From the NCBI RefSeq assembly GCF_041429775.1, contig NZ_CP163421.1, positions 1,947,001 to 2,011,000 on the forward strand: a stretch of DNA of 64,000 bases. The letters run 5' to 3'. Source of the DNA: Glycocaulis abyssi. Its GTDB lineage: Bacteria; Pseudomonadota; Alphaproteobacteria; Caulobacterales; Maricaulaceae. The position numbers and the translations under genes are program-made. The notes beneath the pieces were generated by a model. The model saw only the letters and a program-made list of their open reading frames with translations. It ran no database searches and had not been told where the DNA came from. Shown here piece after piece: positions 26,992 through 37,600 of the stretch. Position 1 is the first letter of the stretch. The number at the start of each line of letters is the position of its first letter.

Positions 26992-28274
26992 TGGCCAACT
27001 GCCTCGCTGATCGCAACGACATTGCTAGGCTTGGCGAGGTTCGCGCAATAGTTCGCCCAATCCTGCATTAGCGGCGCGCGCTTCGGCAGTGCGGTTTCCC
27101 TCGCATACGCGGCCTCTGAATCATCCTTCAGTTGGTGCGCCAGCGCGTGTTCAATGACTTCGCGTGGGTATGACGTAGTTTCGCCAGCCCAATCGCGGAA
27201 CGTCGAACGGAAGCCGTGAGGCACAACAGGATCACCGCAATTCCCGTCAACCCAACCGGCCTTGCCTGCCTTCAGCCTGTCAGCATGCATGCGCCGCGTG
27301 ACGGCTGACAGGGACATGTCACTCAACATGCCGCCCCTAGCAGCGGGGAAAACGTAGAGAGGCGCGCCCTTGATCCGGGGAATGTCCTTCAGCCCTTCTA
27401 GGAGCTTCACGGCGGCGTCAGACAGGGGAACGCGGTGCTTCTTGTCTGCCTTCATGCGCTCTGCCGGGATCACCCACAGACGGGCCTTCAGGTCGATTTC
27501 ATCCCAAGTCGCGCCGCGCACTTCACCGGATCGGCTGGCGCACAGAATGGCAAACTCCAACGCCTTCGCAGCCATCCCGTCGCGCTTGCGAAGTTCAGCC
27601 ATAAATTCACCGACTTGAGCGTATGGCAAAGCAGGGTGATGGCGACGTTTGATCTTCAGCTTACCAAGTTCTTTGAGGCTACCCCTCCATTCGGCAGGGT
27701 TGTCGCCTTGCATCAACTTCTTATCCTTCGCGGAGTTGAATACCGCTTCCATGCGGCTCCGAACGCGACGGGCGGTTTCGTGCTTGGTTGACCAAATCGG
27801 CTCAAGAACCTTTTTGACGTCATCAACTGTGATGCTGCTTACAGGTTTATCGGCAAGCACGGGATAGGCGTAGGTTTCCAATGACGAACGCCATTGCGCC
27901 TTGTGCTTGGGGTTCACAAGTTCCTTTTCCTTCGTTTCAATCACGACTTCAGCGCACTCGCGAAACGTTTTCGACCTAGCGCGTTCAAGCTCAATCGCCA
28001 TCCGTTCGGCCTTGCGAACCTCAATAGGATCGCCGCCTTCATCAAGAATGCGTCGGCAGTCCGCCGCCTTTTCCCGCGCTCGCTTCAGACTGACGGATAT
28101 GAATGCGCCAAGGCCCATTTCACGGGTGCGCCCGTTCCGGGTGAACCTGAACACCCACGATTTGCCACCTAGACGGCTCACCTGAAGCCATAGCCCGCCG
28201 CCGTCGCCGTAATAGCCCGGCTCGCGCTTGGCCTTCACTGCCGTGTCCGTGAGCTTGTTGATCCCGCCTGCCAT
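26988..28274 (-). CDS. int: P4-type tyrosine integrase of element 1
   Basis: 428 residues from the ATG at 28274 (a GTG at 28298 would add eight). The N-terminal DUF4102-type arm-binding domain starts AGGINKLTDTAVK and has the GDGGGLWLQVS block. The C-terminal catalytic domain has the active-site set: Arg in CASRSGEVRGATW, HGFRSTFRDW (H-x-x-R), His in HALAHQ and the Tyr nucleophile in AAYARE. It should recombine the tRNA-Ser 3' end with the element's site. The gene starts about 150 bases from the 28422 site, with CTACCCA repeats just upstream of the start codon. Confidence 0.93.
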   Translation of the reverse strand: MAGGINKLTDTAVKAKREPGYYGDGGGLWLQVSRLGGKSWVFRFTRNGRTREMGLGAFISVSLKRAREKAADCRRILDEGGDPIEVRKAERMAIELERARSKTFRECAEVVIETKEKELVNPKHKAQWRSSLETYAYPVLADKPVSSITVDDVKKVLEPIWSTKHETARRVRSRMEAVFNSAKDKKLMQGDNPAEWRGSLKELGKLKIKRRHHPALPYAQVGEFMAELRKRDGMAAKALEFAILCASRSGEVRGATWDEIDLKARLWVIPAERMKADKKHRVPLSDAAVKLLEGLKDIPRIKGAPLYVFPAARGGMLSDMSLSAVTRRMHADRLKAGKAGWVDGNCGDPVVPHGFRSTFRDWAGETTSYPREVIEHALAHQLKDDSEAAYARETALPKRAPLMQDWANYCANLAKPSNVVAISEAVGQ

Positions 28275-28278
28275 GTCG

Positions 28279-28297
28279 CTACCCAATTTTCTACCCA
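28279..28297 (+). repeat. paired CTACCCA repeats, right end of element 1
   Basis: CTACCCA at 28279-28285 and 28291-28297, 12 bases start to start, the same sequence, orientation and spacing as the pair at 19892. They lie immediately upstream of the integrase ATG, so the integrase binding here could also repress its own gene. Confidence 0.5.
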
Positions 28298-28421
28298 CGT
28301 CATAAAGGCAGATTTCGCGAGACCGCGCAAGACGCTATCAGACAATGAGGGGCGAAAAATCGTTATATAGCAGAGGCTTTGTGAGACGCCTTGAAACCAT
28401 GCGAGACAATACGATGGCGGA

Positions 28422-28437
28422 CACCCTCACCGCCACT
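28422..28437 (+). repeat. attachment site between elements 1 and 2
   Basis: CACCCTCACCGCCACT matches tRNA-Ser bases 19827-19841 plus the next base, 16 of 16. It separates the intact integrase of element 1 from the decayed integrase of element 2, as expected if two elements entered the same tRNA in turn. Confidence 0.78.
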
Positions 28438-28543
28438 ATTGCGAAAACTCCAACCCCTTCAAAAGGGTAAGTTTTCAGCGTTTCGCCAGACCGGCAAAAC
28501 GTTCCAATTCACTGTTCCAATCACTCTGCCAGCGGGTCTCAAA

Positions 28544-29956
28544 ATGAGCGGCCGCCGCATGCAGCATCTGGTGGCGCGGGGTCGTTGCTATCAGCTGCGC
28601 TTGCCGATCCCGGTCGATGTCCAACCCCTGCTGGACCGCAAGGAGTTGAGATGGTCGGTACAGACCAGGGACCCTTCTATTGCCAAGGACCGGGTACTCA
28701 TCGCCACGCTCGCCTTTCGCGAGCTCTGCGATAAGCTACGCCATATGAAGGATATAACTCTCGAGGACGCCCGCGAGATTGCGCAGGCGTTCTACCAAAG
28801 CCTCGTGCAAGGTTACCGGTCGCCGCCCGCGGTCGCCGATGAGGCCATTGACCATGATGCGGGTCATCAGGCGGTCATGGCGGATGAGTTCATTTCCGCA
28901 CTGGAGGTCCAAGTCCAGTCTCGCGCCTCCGGCGCTGCGGTCGTGAAAATGGCGAAGCAAAGGGCTGCCGACGGCGGGTCAACCCACCATCACCGGGTAA
29001 CGACGCTTTCCGGGCGCTCTGTGAAGGGATCGCCCGCGCTCAGATGGAGCATGCGCGCTTCACCCTGTTCCGGCAGCAGGACTTGCTCAGCGCCTATTCT
29101 CCAGATGACACGCTGTTCCAGCCTCTGGCTACGCAGCAACGAGCACCAGCGGACGGATTGCAATCAATTGCACTTCAGAAGGGCCTCACGCTTGCCGAGG
29201 CGATCAAGGTTCACGTCAAGGCGCATTCGACCGGGGGTGCGACCTGGGCACCGAAAACAGCAGAGGAAAAGAAGCGCACTTTTGAGATCGTCAAAGCGAT
29301 CCTGGGCCCGGACCTGCCGATCAAGTCGATCGCCACCGATCACGTTCGAGCTGTCAGAGACTTCCTACAAGGCTTGCGGGCAAGGGGGGAGCTTGACCCA
29401 GCCAATCCATCCACCATGCAGGCCGAGCGTGAAGCTGACCGGTTGAACCCGAAGACCGCCTCGAAGTATTTCGGCTATGTCCGCGCGCTTCTGAGGTGGT
29501 TGGTGGCCGAGGGCTACCTCGAGGCTGAACCTGGCGCGACAATCAAGCTGGCAACGCCAAAAAGCGGGGCAAAGAAGGCTGTCCGCCCGTTCACCGTGGA
29601 GGAGCTGAACGGGATATTCAGCTCACCCCTCTACGCGGGCTTCAAATCAAAGAACCAGCGGCACTTGCCGGGCACCATGAAGCGGCAGGACGGGCTCTAC
29701 CGGATGCTCTTGCTCGGTCTCCACACTGGGATGCGTGCAGGCGAGCTGCTTCAGTTCAGCAAATCGGATGTACGGGTGCAGTGTCACGTCCCGCACATCG
29801 ACATCAGGCCTGATCTCGATCTCAAGACGGAGGGGTCGGCCCGGCAGGTTTCGATCCATCCCGACCTGTTCGAGTACGGTCTGGTAGAGTGGCTGGCTAA
29901 GCGTCCGAAGATAGCCGAGTAACGCCTGTTCTATGAGATCGGCCTCGGTCCCGAAG
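28544..29956 (+). pseudogene. degenerate tyrosine integrase of element 2
   Basis: The N-terminal part (MSGRRMQHLVARGRCYQLRL, a DUF6538-type start) reads from 28544, shifts frame around 28970-29005, and continues as FRALCEGIARAQMEHARFTLF to a TAA at 29920. Beyond that stop the same frame still reads RLFYEIGLGPE up to 29956, then meets an IS6 fragment. The central catalytic Arg region (GLHTGMRAGELLQ) is present but the C-terminal H-x-x-R and Tyr motifs are missing. At least one frameshift, one stop and a truncation make it inactive. Confidence 0.85.
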
Positions 29957-30163
29957 GACACCGAGAACAGCCACCTTCCCTTACGAAGACGGGAGCGGGC
30001 CACGATCCGTTTCCGGCAGATGCGAAGTCTGCAGAAATTCACCGCCGCCCACGCGTCCGTCCACAACCACTTCAACCATGAACGATCCGTGGAACGCCGC
30101 GCCCGCTTCAAAGACCTCCGCAACGCGGCGCTCGCCGAGTGGCGTCAGCTGCTGGCTATATGA
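29957..30163 (+). pseudogene. C-terminal remnant of an IS6-family transposase
   Basis: The frame reads DTENSHLPLRRRERA, then MRSLQKFTAAHASVHNHFN and AALAEWRQL, the standard C-terminal end of IS6-type transposases of alphaproteobacteria. The DDE domain is missing; it joins directly to the decayed integrase. No inverted repeat was found nearby. Confidence 0.7.
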
Positions 30164-30304
30164 GGCTAAGCCTCACGACTTCGGGGACCCGTTCTCGTGC
30201 GTCTGACAGCACAGAGCGGCTGGCGATGGCCCGCAATCGGCACAGTGACCTGAGACCAGCTTGGTTCCGCATTTGGATGGAGAGTCTGTCACAAGGCGAC
30301 TCAC

Positions 30305-30365
30305 TCTGCGCAAGAGCAGGTTCACCTAGGAACAGATCATCGCAATCCTGGCCGAACAGGCCACA
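30305..30365 (+). pseudogene. 5' remnant of an IS3-family orfA
   Basis: Codons read RKSRFT, a stop (30327-30329), then EQIIAILAEQ, the usual start of IS3-family OrfA proteins. The similarity ends after about 20 codons. The rest of 30164-30398 shows nothing recognisable. Confidence 0.55.
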
Positions 30366-30398
30366 GCTCTGGAACCTCGATCAATTCTGAATGCTGAC

Positions 30399-33300
30399 TT
30401 ATTTGGTCAGCGCGTGCATGGCAGCATCAAATTCGGCCGCTGCTCGTGCCATGTAACGTTCTGAGTCATAAAAGTTCATGATTTTGAAGTGGTTCCAGCC
30501 GTACTGCTTGAGTTCGAAACCGCGTGCGATATGCGGATCAGCGGGGTTGTAAGCGTTCCGGTAACGCAACCAGGATGCACATTCAGCGATACGGCTGAAA
30601 TGATCGAGTGTTGCGCGGCGCAACGATACCAGCTCGTTGTATATTTCGCCTGCCACTGATCGCGAACCGGCGAGCGCATGGTCTGACCAGTAGGCGCGAG
30701 GGGAATCGAAGTCGTAGAAATCGAGCGCGTATTCGTCGAACTTGAGAAAATCGTAGCTCTCCTGAATGGCGCGGCGCACTTCTTTCCGGCTTATGCGCAG
30801 CCCCTTGACCGATAGGTCTTGCCGGTCTTTGGCTTCGCTCCGCATCTCATTCACCTCCCGATGGACATGGAGGACAAAATCATCCATCGACGTACGCATC
30901 TGCTCCACGGTAAAATAGCCAATTGCAGCCAGACGCAGAACAAGTCCTCTATTGGTGCCCTGCTTCCACAGTGCGGCTGGCACTGAGAGTTGCCACGCTG
31001 TGTGCCCAATTACAGATTGCATCTCGGCCGCAATGTCATCGACCTCAAGTCCGTAAATGCGGCGGTCACCAGCGACGCGGCTGCTCATTTCTTCGCGTAC
31101 CAGAGTCATCAGGTGCTCGCATCCGAAATAGACGACGAAACCGGATTGACGTGCGACGGCGCGTGTAGAAGCCGATCCGACAACGAAACGTGGGCCAGCG
31201 CCTTCATCCAGATTTTTCAATAGAACGCCGATCAGCGGATCATTGACCTGAAAGGTACTGCTTTGCAGGCTTTCGAAGGCTTTGTTCAGCTTGCCTTCCA
31301 GGTCGCCGTTGTAATTCGCGATGCGCGCAGCCGATTGGAGGAAATTGCGTCCGGCCTCGCCGTAAGCCCGGATACTTTCCGCTTTTTCCACGATGACGGC
31401 TAATGACTGCTCGATGAGCTCGTGGAACAAGCTCGGCAGGCTTTCGCCCGACTGGTGTGTGCTCTGCGCTTTCCAGATCTTTTTATGAATCTCTTCGATG
31501 CGGGGGTCGGCAGGCCCGATGAGGCTATTGCCTACGAAGAGGTTCGTAATCAGGACGTCGCTCCAGTGCCGCGCTTCGTCAATGCGTTGAAACTCCTTAT
31601 CCTTTGAGCCGGGGAAACTCGACCATTCAGCCGGCACCAGCAGCAGTTCATCGGCGCGCAAATCTCCATTGTCATTCTTGCGGCGCCGCTGCACGATCCG
31701 GTCCCGCAATTCTGGCCAGCTTTTGGGAGCCTTTTTGTCTTCGTGTGAGCCCCGGACCGAGCTCAGGGCGGGATCGTCGGCAAACGTAAAGTTCAATCGC
31801 TTTGAGAATCCATGTGCTTCGGCGAAGGCGGGTATCTGCCGATCCCAGAAGAAGTCTTCGACCATGACAATGCGCGTCTCGGCGGGCTGTTCACCTTCCG
31901 GGTATAAATCCTCGGCTTCCAGCTCCCGTACGCCTTTGGCCGAGCGCATACTCATGCGCATCATGGTCATGGGTGATCGGTTGAAGACCAGATTCCATTT
32001 GTGCAGTGCGAGCGCCACTGAATCGTGACCCAGCATTATGGCGTTACCCTCGCGCCGCAATACACAATAGGGCTCATCACACAACGCATCAATCACCGCG
32101 CCGACCGGGTTATTGTCGTTCTCGTCGTGGCCCGTGACCAGATGCTTGGCGTTCTCTACCAGCTTGTCCCGCTCAACCCGGCGGGTGACGGCCCGCCCGT
32201 CGGCTTCTACCTTGACGAGCTCGCTAGCCAGCATGCGATGGAGCAGGTCCGCAGCTTCGGCGTAACTTATATGCTCGGGCCATTTAACGGGTTTTTGGTT
32301 GTCGGCGTCTTGGTTGCCGGGGTTCTGGCAGGCTGCCTCTATGCTTTCCGAGACGTATTCTTCGATCTGCGTGGAAATGTTTCCAATCTGACGCACGTGC
32401 TGAAGCGTTATCGGGAAGCGCAAGGCGCTCTTCTCACGATAAAGCAAATGTTTCGGCCGGGCAGCCTTTGCCATACGCCAAAGCCGTCTGCAGGTAACCT
32501 GCAAGGTGGGCAGGACACCGCCGGCTGGTACCTCTGAATTGGCCATTTCGTCCGCTAGCGCTTCTGCCACGCCATCTTCAAAGTAGAAGGGATGAAAAGC
32601 ACCGCCCTCGGCAGCCTCCGGCTGAGTCGGCCGTTCAATCGCGGACAGAATGCCGCCGCGGTCGAGATCACTCAGGAAGAAGCCGCGCAACCTTTCGGCC
32701 GGACCGGAACCGCGAGACAGTTCATCATCGAAACGCCCCTTATACTCAGTGCGCAGCGATATCACGATCCTGCAATTGCTTCGCTTCCTGCAAAGGTGGC
32801 CCAAGAACTCAAAATATGCACTGAATTGACGTTCATCAGCGGCGATTTTTTTCCTGTCGCGCGTGTCGTCCTCTTGTGCGAGGCGCTTTTCGCGCAATGT
32901 GAATACCTCCTCAGCCTGATCGATAACAAATATAGGCGCAACCTCTAGCGATCTCCCGATCAGGTTGAGCATCTCGAAGGCCGGGTGCGGTGTCTCGTAA
33001 AGTCTCTCTTCAAGCTCGCGGAACTTATCGAAGCTCTGCCGGAAGGCTTCATGGTCAGGTTCAATGCCGCGCAGCTGCCCAAATTTGGTTTCACCCGCAG
33101 CGATAGAATCAACCACTTCGAACATGTAGTCGACGAATTCGCGTAGCGGGTATTGCCCTGAGCGGATTACATTGAAAACAGTGGGGAAACCAACACCATA
33201 AGTGCCATGCTCGAGAGCTGGCTTGACTCCTGCACGGAGAAAGCTCGACTTGCCGCAGCCTGACCTTCCGTGCAGCAACAGCACGTTGGAGGTCAGCAAG

Positions 33301-33428
33301 GTGTCGATGAACGCCCCTGTTTCATTGTCGCGTCCCGCAAAAAGCGCGGAGAAGCCAGGTTCGTAATAGCGAAGCCCCGGATAGGGCGTCTCGTCAGGGA
33401 TCAGATTGCTGCCCGCCGTCACGCTCAT
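30399..33428 (-). CDS. nSTAND1-type NTPase with long uncharacterised C-terminus
   Basis: 1009 residues. It opens with the nSTAND1 entry block (TPYPGLRYYEPGFSALFAGRD) and Walker A HGRSGCGKSSF (Lys60), then the Walker B-like IFVIDQAEEVF and the sensor-like RIVISLRTEYKGRF. STAND NTPases are signal-triggered switches that oligomerise on activation; in bacteria they are common in antiphage and programmed-death systems. The region from about 480 to 1009 matches no domain I know and may be sensor or effector. The start overlaps the stop of the CHAT-like gene (ATGA), with GGGGAG upstream, so it is the third gene of an operon starting at 37820. Confidence 0.83.
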   Translation of the reverse strand: MSVTAGSNLIPDETPYPGLRYYEPGFSALFAGRDNETGAFIDTLLTSNVLLLHGRSGCGKSSFLRAGVKPALEHGTYGVGFPTVFNVIRSGQYPLREFVDYMFEVVDSIAAGETKFGQLRGIEPDHEAFRQSFDKFRELEERLYETPHPAFEMLNLIGRSLEVAPIFVIDQAEEVFTLREKRLAQEDDTRDRKKIAADERQFSAYFEFLGHLCRKRSNCRIVISLRTEYKGRFDDELSRGSGPAERLRGFFLSDLDRGGILSAIERPTQPEAAEGGAFHPFYFEDGVAEALADEMANSEVPAGGVLPTLQVTCRRLWRMAKAARPKHLLYREKSALRFPITLQHVRQIGNISTQIEEYVSESIEAACQNPGNQDADNQKPVKWPEHISYAEAADLLHRMLASELVKVEADGRAVTRRVERDKLVENAKHLVTGHDENDNNPVGAVIDALCDEPYCVLRREGNAIMLGHDSVALALHKWNLVFNRSPMTMMRMSMRSAKGVRELEAEDLYPEGEQPAETRIVMVEDFFWDRQIPAFAEAHGFSKRLNFTFADDPALSSVRGSHEDKKAPKSWPELRDRIVQRRRKNDNGDLRADELLLVPAEWSSFPGSKDKEFQRIDEARHWSDVLITNLFVGNSLIGPADPRIEEIHKKIWKAQSTHQSGESLPSLFHELIEQSLAVIVEKAESIRAYGEAGRNFLQSAARIANYNGDLEGKLNKAFESLQSSTFQVNDPLIGVLLKNLDEGAGPRFVVGSASTRAVARQSGFVVYFGCEHLMTLVREEMSSRVAGDRRIYGLEVDDIAAEMQSVIGHTAWQLSVPAALWKQGTNRGLVLRLAAIGYFTVEQMRTSMDDFVLHVHREVNEMRSEAKDRQDLSVKGLRISRKEVRRAIQESYDFLKFDEYALDFYDFDSPRAYWSDHALAGSRSVAGEIYNELVSLRRATLDHFSRIAECASWLRYRNAYNPADPHIARGFELKQYGWNHFKIMNFYDSERYMARAAAEFDAAMHALTK

Positions 33429-34645
33429 TTCTTCTCCCCTTTCTGTGCCGCCTCAATATACAGATCAATGAGCTCGACGATGTGCTCGGGTGGTGGATCA
33501 AGGCGAGCCGTGCTCGGGTCGCAATACACTCCGTACAACAGGCTGAGCGGCCAATGGCGGTCCCGCGCCGCCTCAATCGCGCTGATCATTGGCTCATCAC
33601 TCAACCAGATATCTCGCGCGATCCGCCAGCCACAGTATTTTAGTTGGGGGTTGGTGATGTCGGTCTCCACCGCAATCAGCCCCGCTCGGCCGTGATCGAG
33701 CAATGCCTTGACCCATTCTGCCCCACGCCCATGCCGGATGACCGCATCTCCATCGAGAAAGGTGAAAACAAGCGCCTCGGGGCGCTCCAGCGCCCGGCCA
33801 ACTTCTTCCATGAAGTCACCGCTTGAGAGCTCGGTGGACTGCATCCGGTAAGAGCCTCGACCCGAAGGATCCGCAGAGAGTGAAAAATAAAAAAATTGAT
33901 CGCTGCTTCTGTACAGCTGGATAAGCTCTCTGACTTGTGCAGAGTTGCTTCCGATCACAGTTTCTTTGTCGTCTTCTTTATACTTTCCCGTCTGAATCAA
34001 TTTGTTGATATAGTGGTCGTTCGTCTCCAAAACCGCGACAACTCGCACTTCGGCAACGGGTTCCATCTTGGGTGCGGCGGCCATTTTTTTCTTGTAGGAT
34101 TCATTCGAACACGACAGCCGGAACATGGAGCACCAGAAGCCGTTCCAGGCCTTCGGGGCCATCGGGCGCGCGTCGAAAGGCGCGTCGTCCTTACCGAGAG
34201 GGGCGTGTAGCAGGCCCCATGGCAAGATGGGCTGGGTGTAATCGGAATGGACAAAATGGACGTGCCAGCCTTCAGGATCAGATAGCGGTTCGTCTTCGAG
34301 CCAGCTGCGGAAAACTGCCGCTGTGCCCTCTGACGCCTTATCGCCTTCCATTCCGGTCAGCAGCGCATCGTAGAGTTCGGCGCCGGCTTCCGCGAGCGCA
34401 GCAAGTACGGCGTCGCACCCGTCTGGAAGTTTATCTGTACCGCGTGACCAGTCCAGTTCACCCTGCAAACGATCAAGAGTACTCCGTACGGATACGCCGC
34501 AGGCATGCAATTTTTTTTCATCTACATTATATTTTTTCCAGACCGTGTTGCCACATGACCAGGTGATCTCGATACACCCCTCTTCAGCATAGTTGAGAAA
34601 TGCTTGAAGGGTGCGTACACTGGTTGTCGCTTCATCAAGCGCCAT
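33425..34645 (-). CDS. CHAT-fold protein lacking the catalytic His-Cys pair
   Basis: 406 residues. AAGGAG 7 bases upstream fixes the ATG at 34645 over a TTG at 34681. The CHAT landmarks are present in order: ILPWGLLHAPL (compare PWELLH), the strand QFFYFSLSAD where active CHATs have YFYCHG, the strand LVFTFLDGD where they have LVFLNAC, then GLIAVETDI and PLSLLYGVYCD. The catalytic His and Cys are therefore replaced. It is likely a non-enzymatic adaptor or regulator in the operon. It overlaps the upstream NACHT gene by 11 bases and the downstream nSTAND gene by 4. The CHAT call rests on motif order, not on a search. Confidence 0.65.
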   Translation of the reverse strand: MALDEATTSVRTLQAFLNYAEEGCIEITWSCGNTVWKKYNVDEKKLHACGVSVRSTLDRLQGELDWSRGTDKLPDGCDAVLAALAEAGAELYDALLTGMEGDKASEGTAAVFRSWLEDEPLSDPEGWHVHFVHSDYTQPILPWGLLHAPLGKDDAPFDARPMAPKAWNGFWCSMFRLSCSNESYKKKMAAAPKMEPVAEVRVVAVLETNDHYINKLIQTGKYKEDDKETVIGSNSAQVRELIQLYRSSDQFFYFSLSADPSGRGSYRMQSTELSSGDFMEEVGRALERPEALVFTFLDGDAVIRHGRGAEWVKALLDHGRAGLIAVETDITNPQLKYCGWRIARDIWLSDEPMISAIEAARDRHWPLSLLYGVYCDPSTARLDPPPEHIVELIDLYIEAAQKGEKK

Positions 34646-37600
34646 CCACGCTCTCCTTGTTTTTACGGACAATGCGGACAAGCCTGAGACCCACGCCTAT
34701 GAACCGGTCGTCCGGTTTCGGGTGGAGCGCCGCAGGTGTTGAAGGTGTCTTGCTGGTGGATGCGCGCGACTCCTGAAGTGCCTTGTTCCAGCGACCGCCA
34801 ATATGTTTGACGCTCTCAGGTTCAGTGTCGGGTGGTGGCCAGTCGGGTGCCTCGCCGTCGCCATGGATCAGCCACATGGCCACATTTGTCCCGAAGTCGA
34901 AGGGCATCCCTTCCGGAGCAGGAAACACGCCCGGCGGCACCGGACCCTCCAGCGTCAGTCCCCGGTGGGGGGCAGGAGACGCACCGCCGCCTGGAGGCTG
35001 GTCAGATCGCCACGGAAAGCGCTTGTTGTCAGCGCAAACTTGGCTAATCCGGCGCCACTCCGATTCAGTGGGCAAGCGAACGCAAATATTCTCGCCTTCT
35101 TTCTTGTCACGCCACAGTGCGTAGTGCACCGCCTCCACCCATGTCAGATAGGACACAGGCGCCGCCAGTCGCTTGCTCATCATCGCCCATTTTTCGATGG
35201 GAGGCCGTCGGCGCCTGAAAGTGCGGCGCACATGCTTGCCTTGCATTGAATGAACGTTGCGTGCGAGTTCATCCAGCCACCCCACCAATGCTTTGTCCGC
35301 TGGCGCGACAAGATATTCTTCGTAATCACAGACCAGCACGGGACGCGCGGCAACCTCAAGACGCCCGCCACAATCGCTCTCGACGCCAATGTCAATCCAT
35401 TCTGGCCGCCGATCCGTCAGCTCGTCTAGCAATTGATGAATTCGCTCTCGCGTCCGCTCGGGCTTGTCTGTCAGCCACATGGTAGCCAGCGCATCAATCG
35501 CCTTGACCTTGCGGCTTTCGTCCAGCATGGGCGCCACAGATATGTAGAAATCGATGGCCGCCTGCTCCAGCTCGCGGGCATGCGACTTCGTTTCCTCGTC
35601 AACGGGGAAACGCGTGCCGACGCAATAATCGCGAACCCGGCACGCTGCGGCAAACCAGGCCATGGCTTCGCTCAAATTGTCAGCGCCACGCTCCTGGTTC
35701 GCGCGTTCAAGCAGGGCGCGGGGAATTTCCAGCGCCTCCTGTCCGCGCAGGGCATCGATGGTATTTAGCGGCAGGCTCATCCAGAAGCCCAGCAATGGTT
35801 CAAGATCGGCTATCCGCTCTGGGTTCGGTTTAGGTAGCAACTTCTCAATCTTGCTAGCAGTGCTACCGCCGCGGTCTCCATACACGTGCTCGGCTGCGAG
35901 GTAGTCGGCAAGCAGCCGGGGAGCGATCTCGACTTCACCTGCAACGCGCGCTGACCTCACGAAACCAACCTGCACCCGCAATTGGCGGAGTAGATCGCTC
36001 GCAGTTATTGTTGGACCTCCCTCGGAGAAAGCTTCGCGCGCACGGGCGTCGTTACTCGCAGCGTCTAGTAGGATATCAGCAGCACTATTTTTCGTAAGCG
36101 TCCCGCCAGCTAGGATCATGCCGTAGGCAAGCGCGCGCAGCAGCTTGACCAGGCTGTCCGCCGGGAAGTCGCTTCCAGCCACCTTAATGCCCGCATCCTG
36201 CAGCATGCGGTCGACAAGCCGGCGGCAGAACTCTGCGCGGCTATATGCCAAGCCGTCCTGCTCCTCGCGCGCCCGAACCCAGCAATAGGCGTTCAACAGG
36301 AGCGGGCTACGCAGTATTTCAGAAGTATCGGCACGCGCCTTCATGCTTTCGGCGTCCTTCAGGAGACGTTTGCGTACCAACTCGCGGCCCGCCTGACCGT
36401 CGCTATAATGCTCGGAGAGGTAGGCCCCTATGAACCGCTCAATGTCGTCTTCGCGGGGCCCCTGCAGGTTAAGGACCACTAGCGAGTTTTCTTTGTTTTC
36501 TATGGGTAGAGAGGAACGCGTGGTCATTACTACACGCAATGGGGCATTATTGCTGTCTTCCGCGTCATCATCGCCGTCGTCCGTGTGATTCGCTGTCAGA
36601 TCCTTCAAAATCTGTTTGTGTTGTTCGCCGGCCTCATCCAGGCCGTCCAGCAGAAGCAGGATAGGGCGCCCCCCCATCTGCTGCTCGAACGCCCACTTGT
36701 TATACTTCGAAAGATATTCTATCTCGCGGAGCACCGTACTGGCGTTGTGATCTTCGTTGTACGAGTTCCGCGCTCTGAGCTTATCTGCCAGAACGGCTGC
36801 GGAGACTGTTACCGGAAGAAAGCGTCGTTTGCGCACCAATGGACCGCATTGATCCAGAAGCTTAGCATGTGTCTGGCTGGCGTTGCGGAAGGCAGTCTCG
36901 AATTCGGGTCTGTGTTGCGACGCGGCAAGCGCTGCCGCAGTGGCCAGCGTCGTAGTCTTTCCTGCGCCGGTTGGTGCCTTGATCAATAGCGGCGTCGGCG
37001 AGCGTTCGAAAATCGCGTCGAAGACGCTGGTTGGGTTATTGGACGCTGTCGCTTCAGCGGCCAGCGACATGAAGGTCGCGGGGTCATAGGCGAAGGCTTC
37101 AGTTTCTTGACGTCCATGGTCAGGCGCCTCGTTGTCCCCACCAGCCAGACGGCCCGTCAGCCAGGCTTCGAAGTGCCTTGGACTGGGCCCTGACTCAGCT
37201 TCCCCATCGGTCACCGGCGGGCCAGCCGCCCGGTTTCTGTCGGCGGCCCTTTCTCGCTTAGCACGCTCTTGCTTGGTCAATCCGAGGGCAAGTCGCTGGC
37301 CATACTGATCGTGGATATGCCCGGCGAGCCGTTCCAGCTCGCTTTTGTCCTCGCTGGGGTCGGCGCTGAAGCGGAATTGCTGAAGTTTTTCGGGATTCTT
37401 AATTGAGGTGAGATGTCGGTTCAGATGGGCGTTCGCTGCCTCCTGGCTGTTAGCGAAGTCCCCGGGCGCAAAAACCAGAAGCGTGTGTGTGGGGCTTTGG
37501 CTGCGGCTCCTATGCAGGTCCCGTTTCACCGAATAAGCGATTTCATCCTTTTGGATACATCGCGAGTTGCCATCCGCCGGGTCCAGTCCCGTGTCGGAGC

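Larger units (their letters stand above)
19842..28437. mobile_element. integrated element 1 (P4-like, with primase-helicase and integrase)
   Basis: Bounded by the tRNA-Ser 3' end and by a 16-base copy at 28422-28437. Its contents are typical of a satellite or integrative element: P4-type integrase, AlpA-like regulator, primase-helicase, a run of small unknown genes all on the minus strand, and one AT-rich plus-strand gene. No capsid, tail or conjugation genes are visible, so it depends on a helper or is defective. The integrase is at the end far from the tRNA. Confidence 0.75.

Noticed and set aside
28391-28543. Upstream extension of the element 2 integrase to 28391
   Set aside because: It would run through the attachment site and its residues do not match integrase N-termini; the ATG at 28544 fits.
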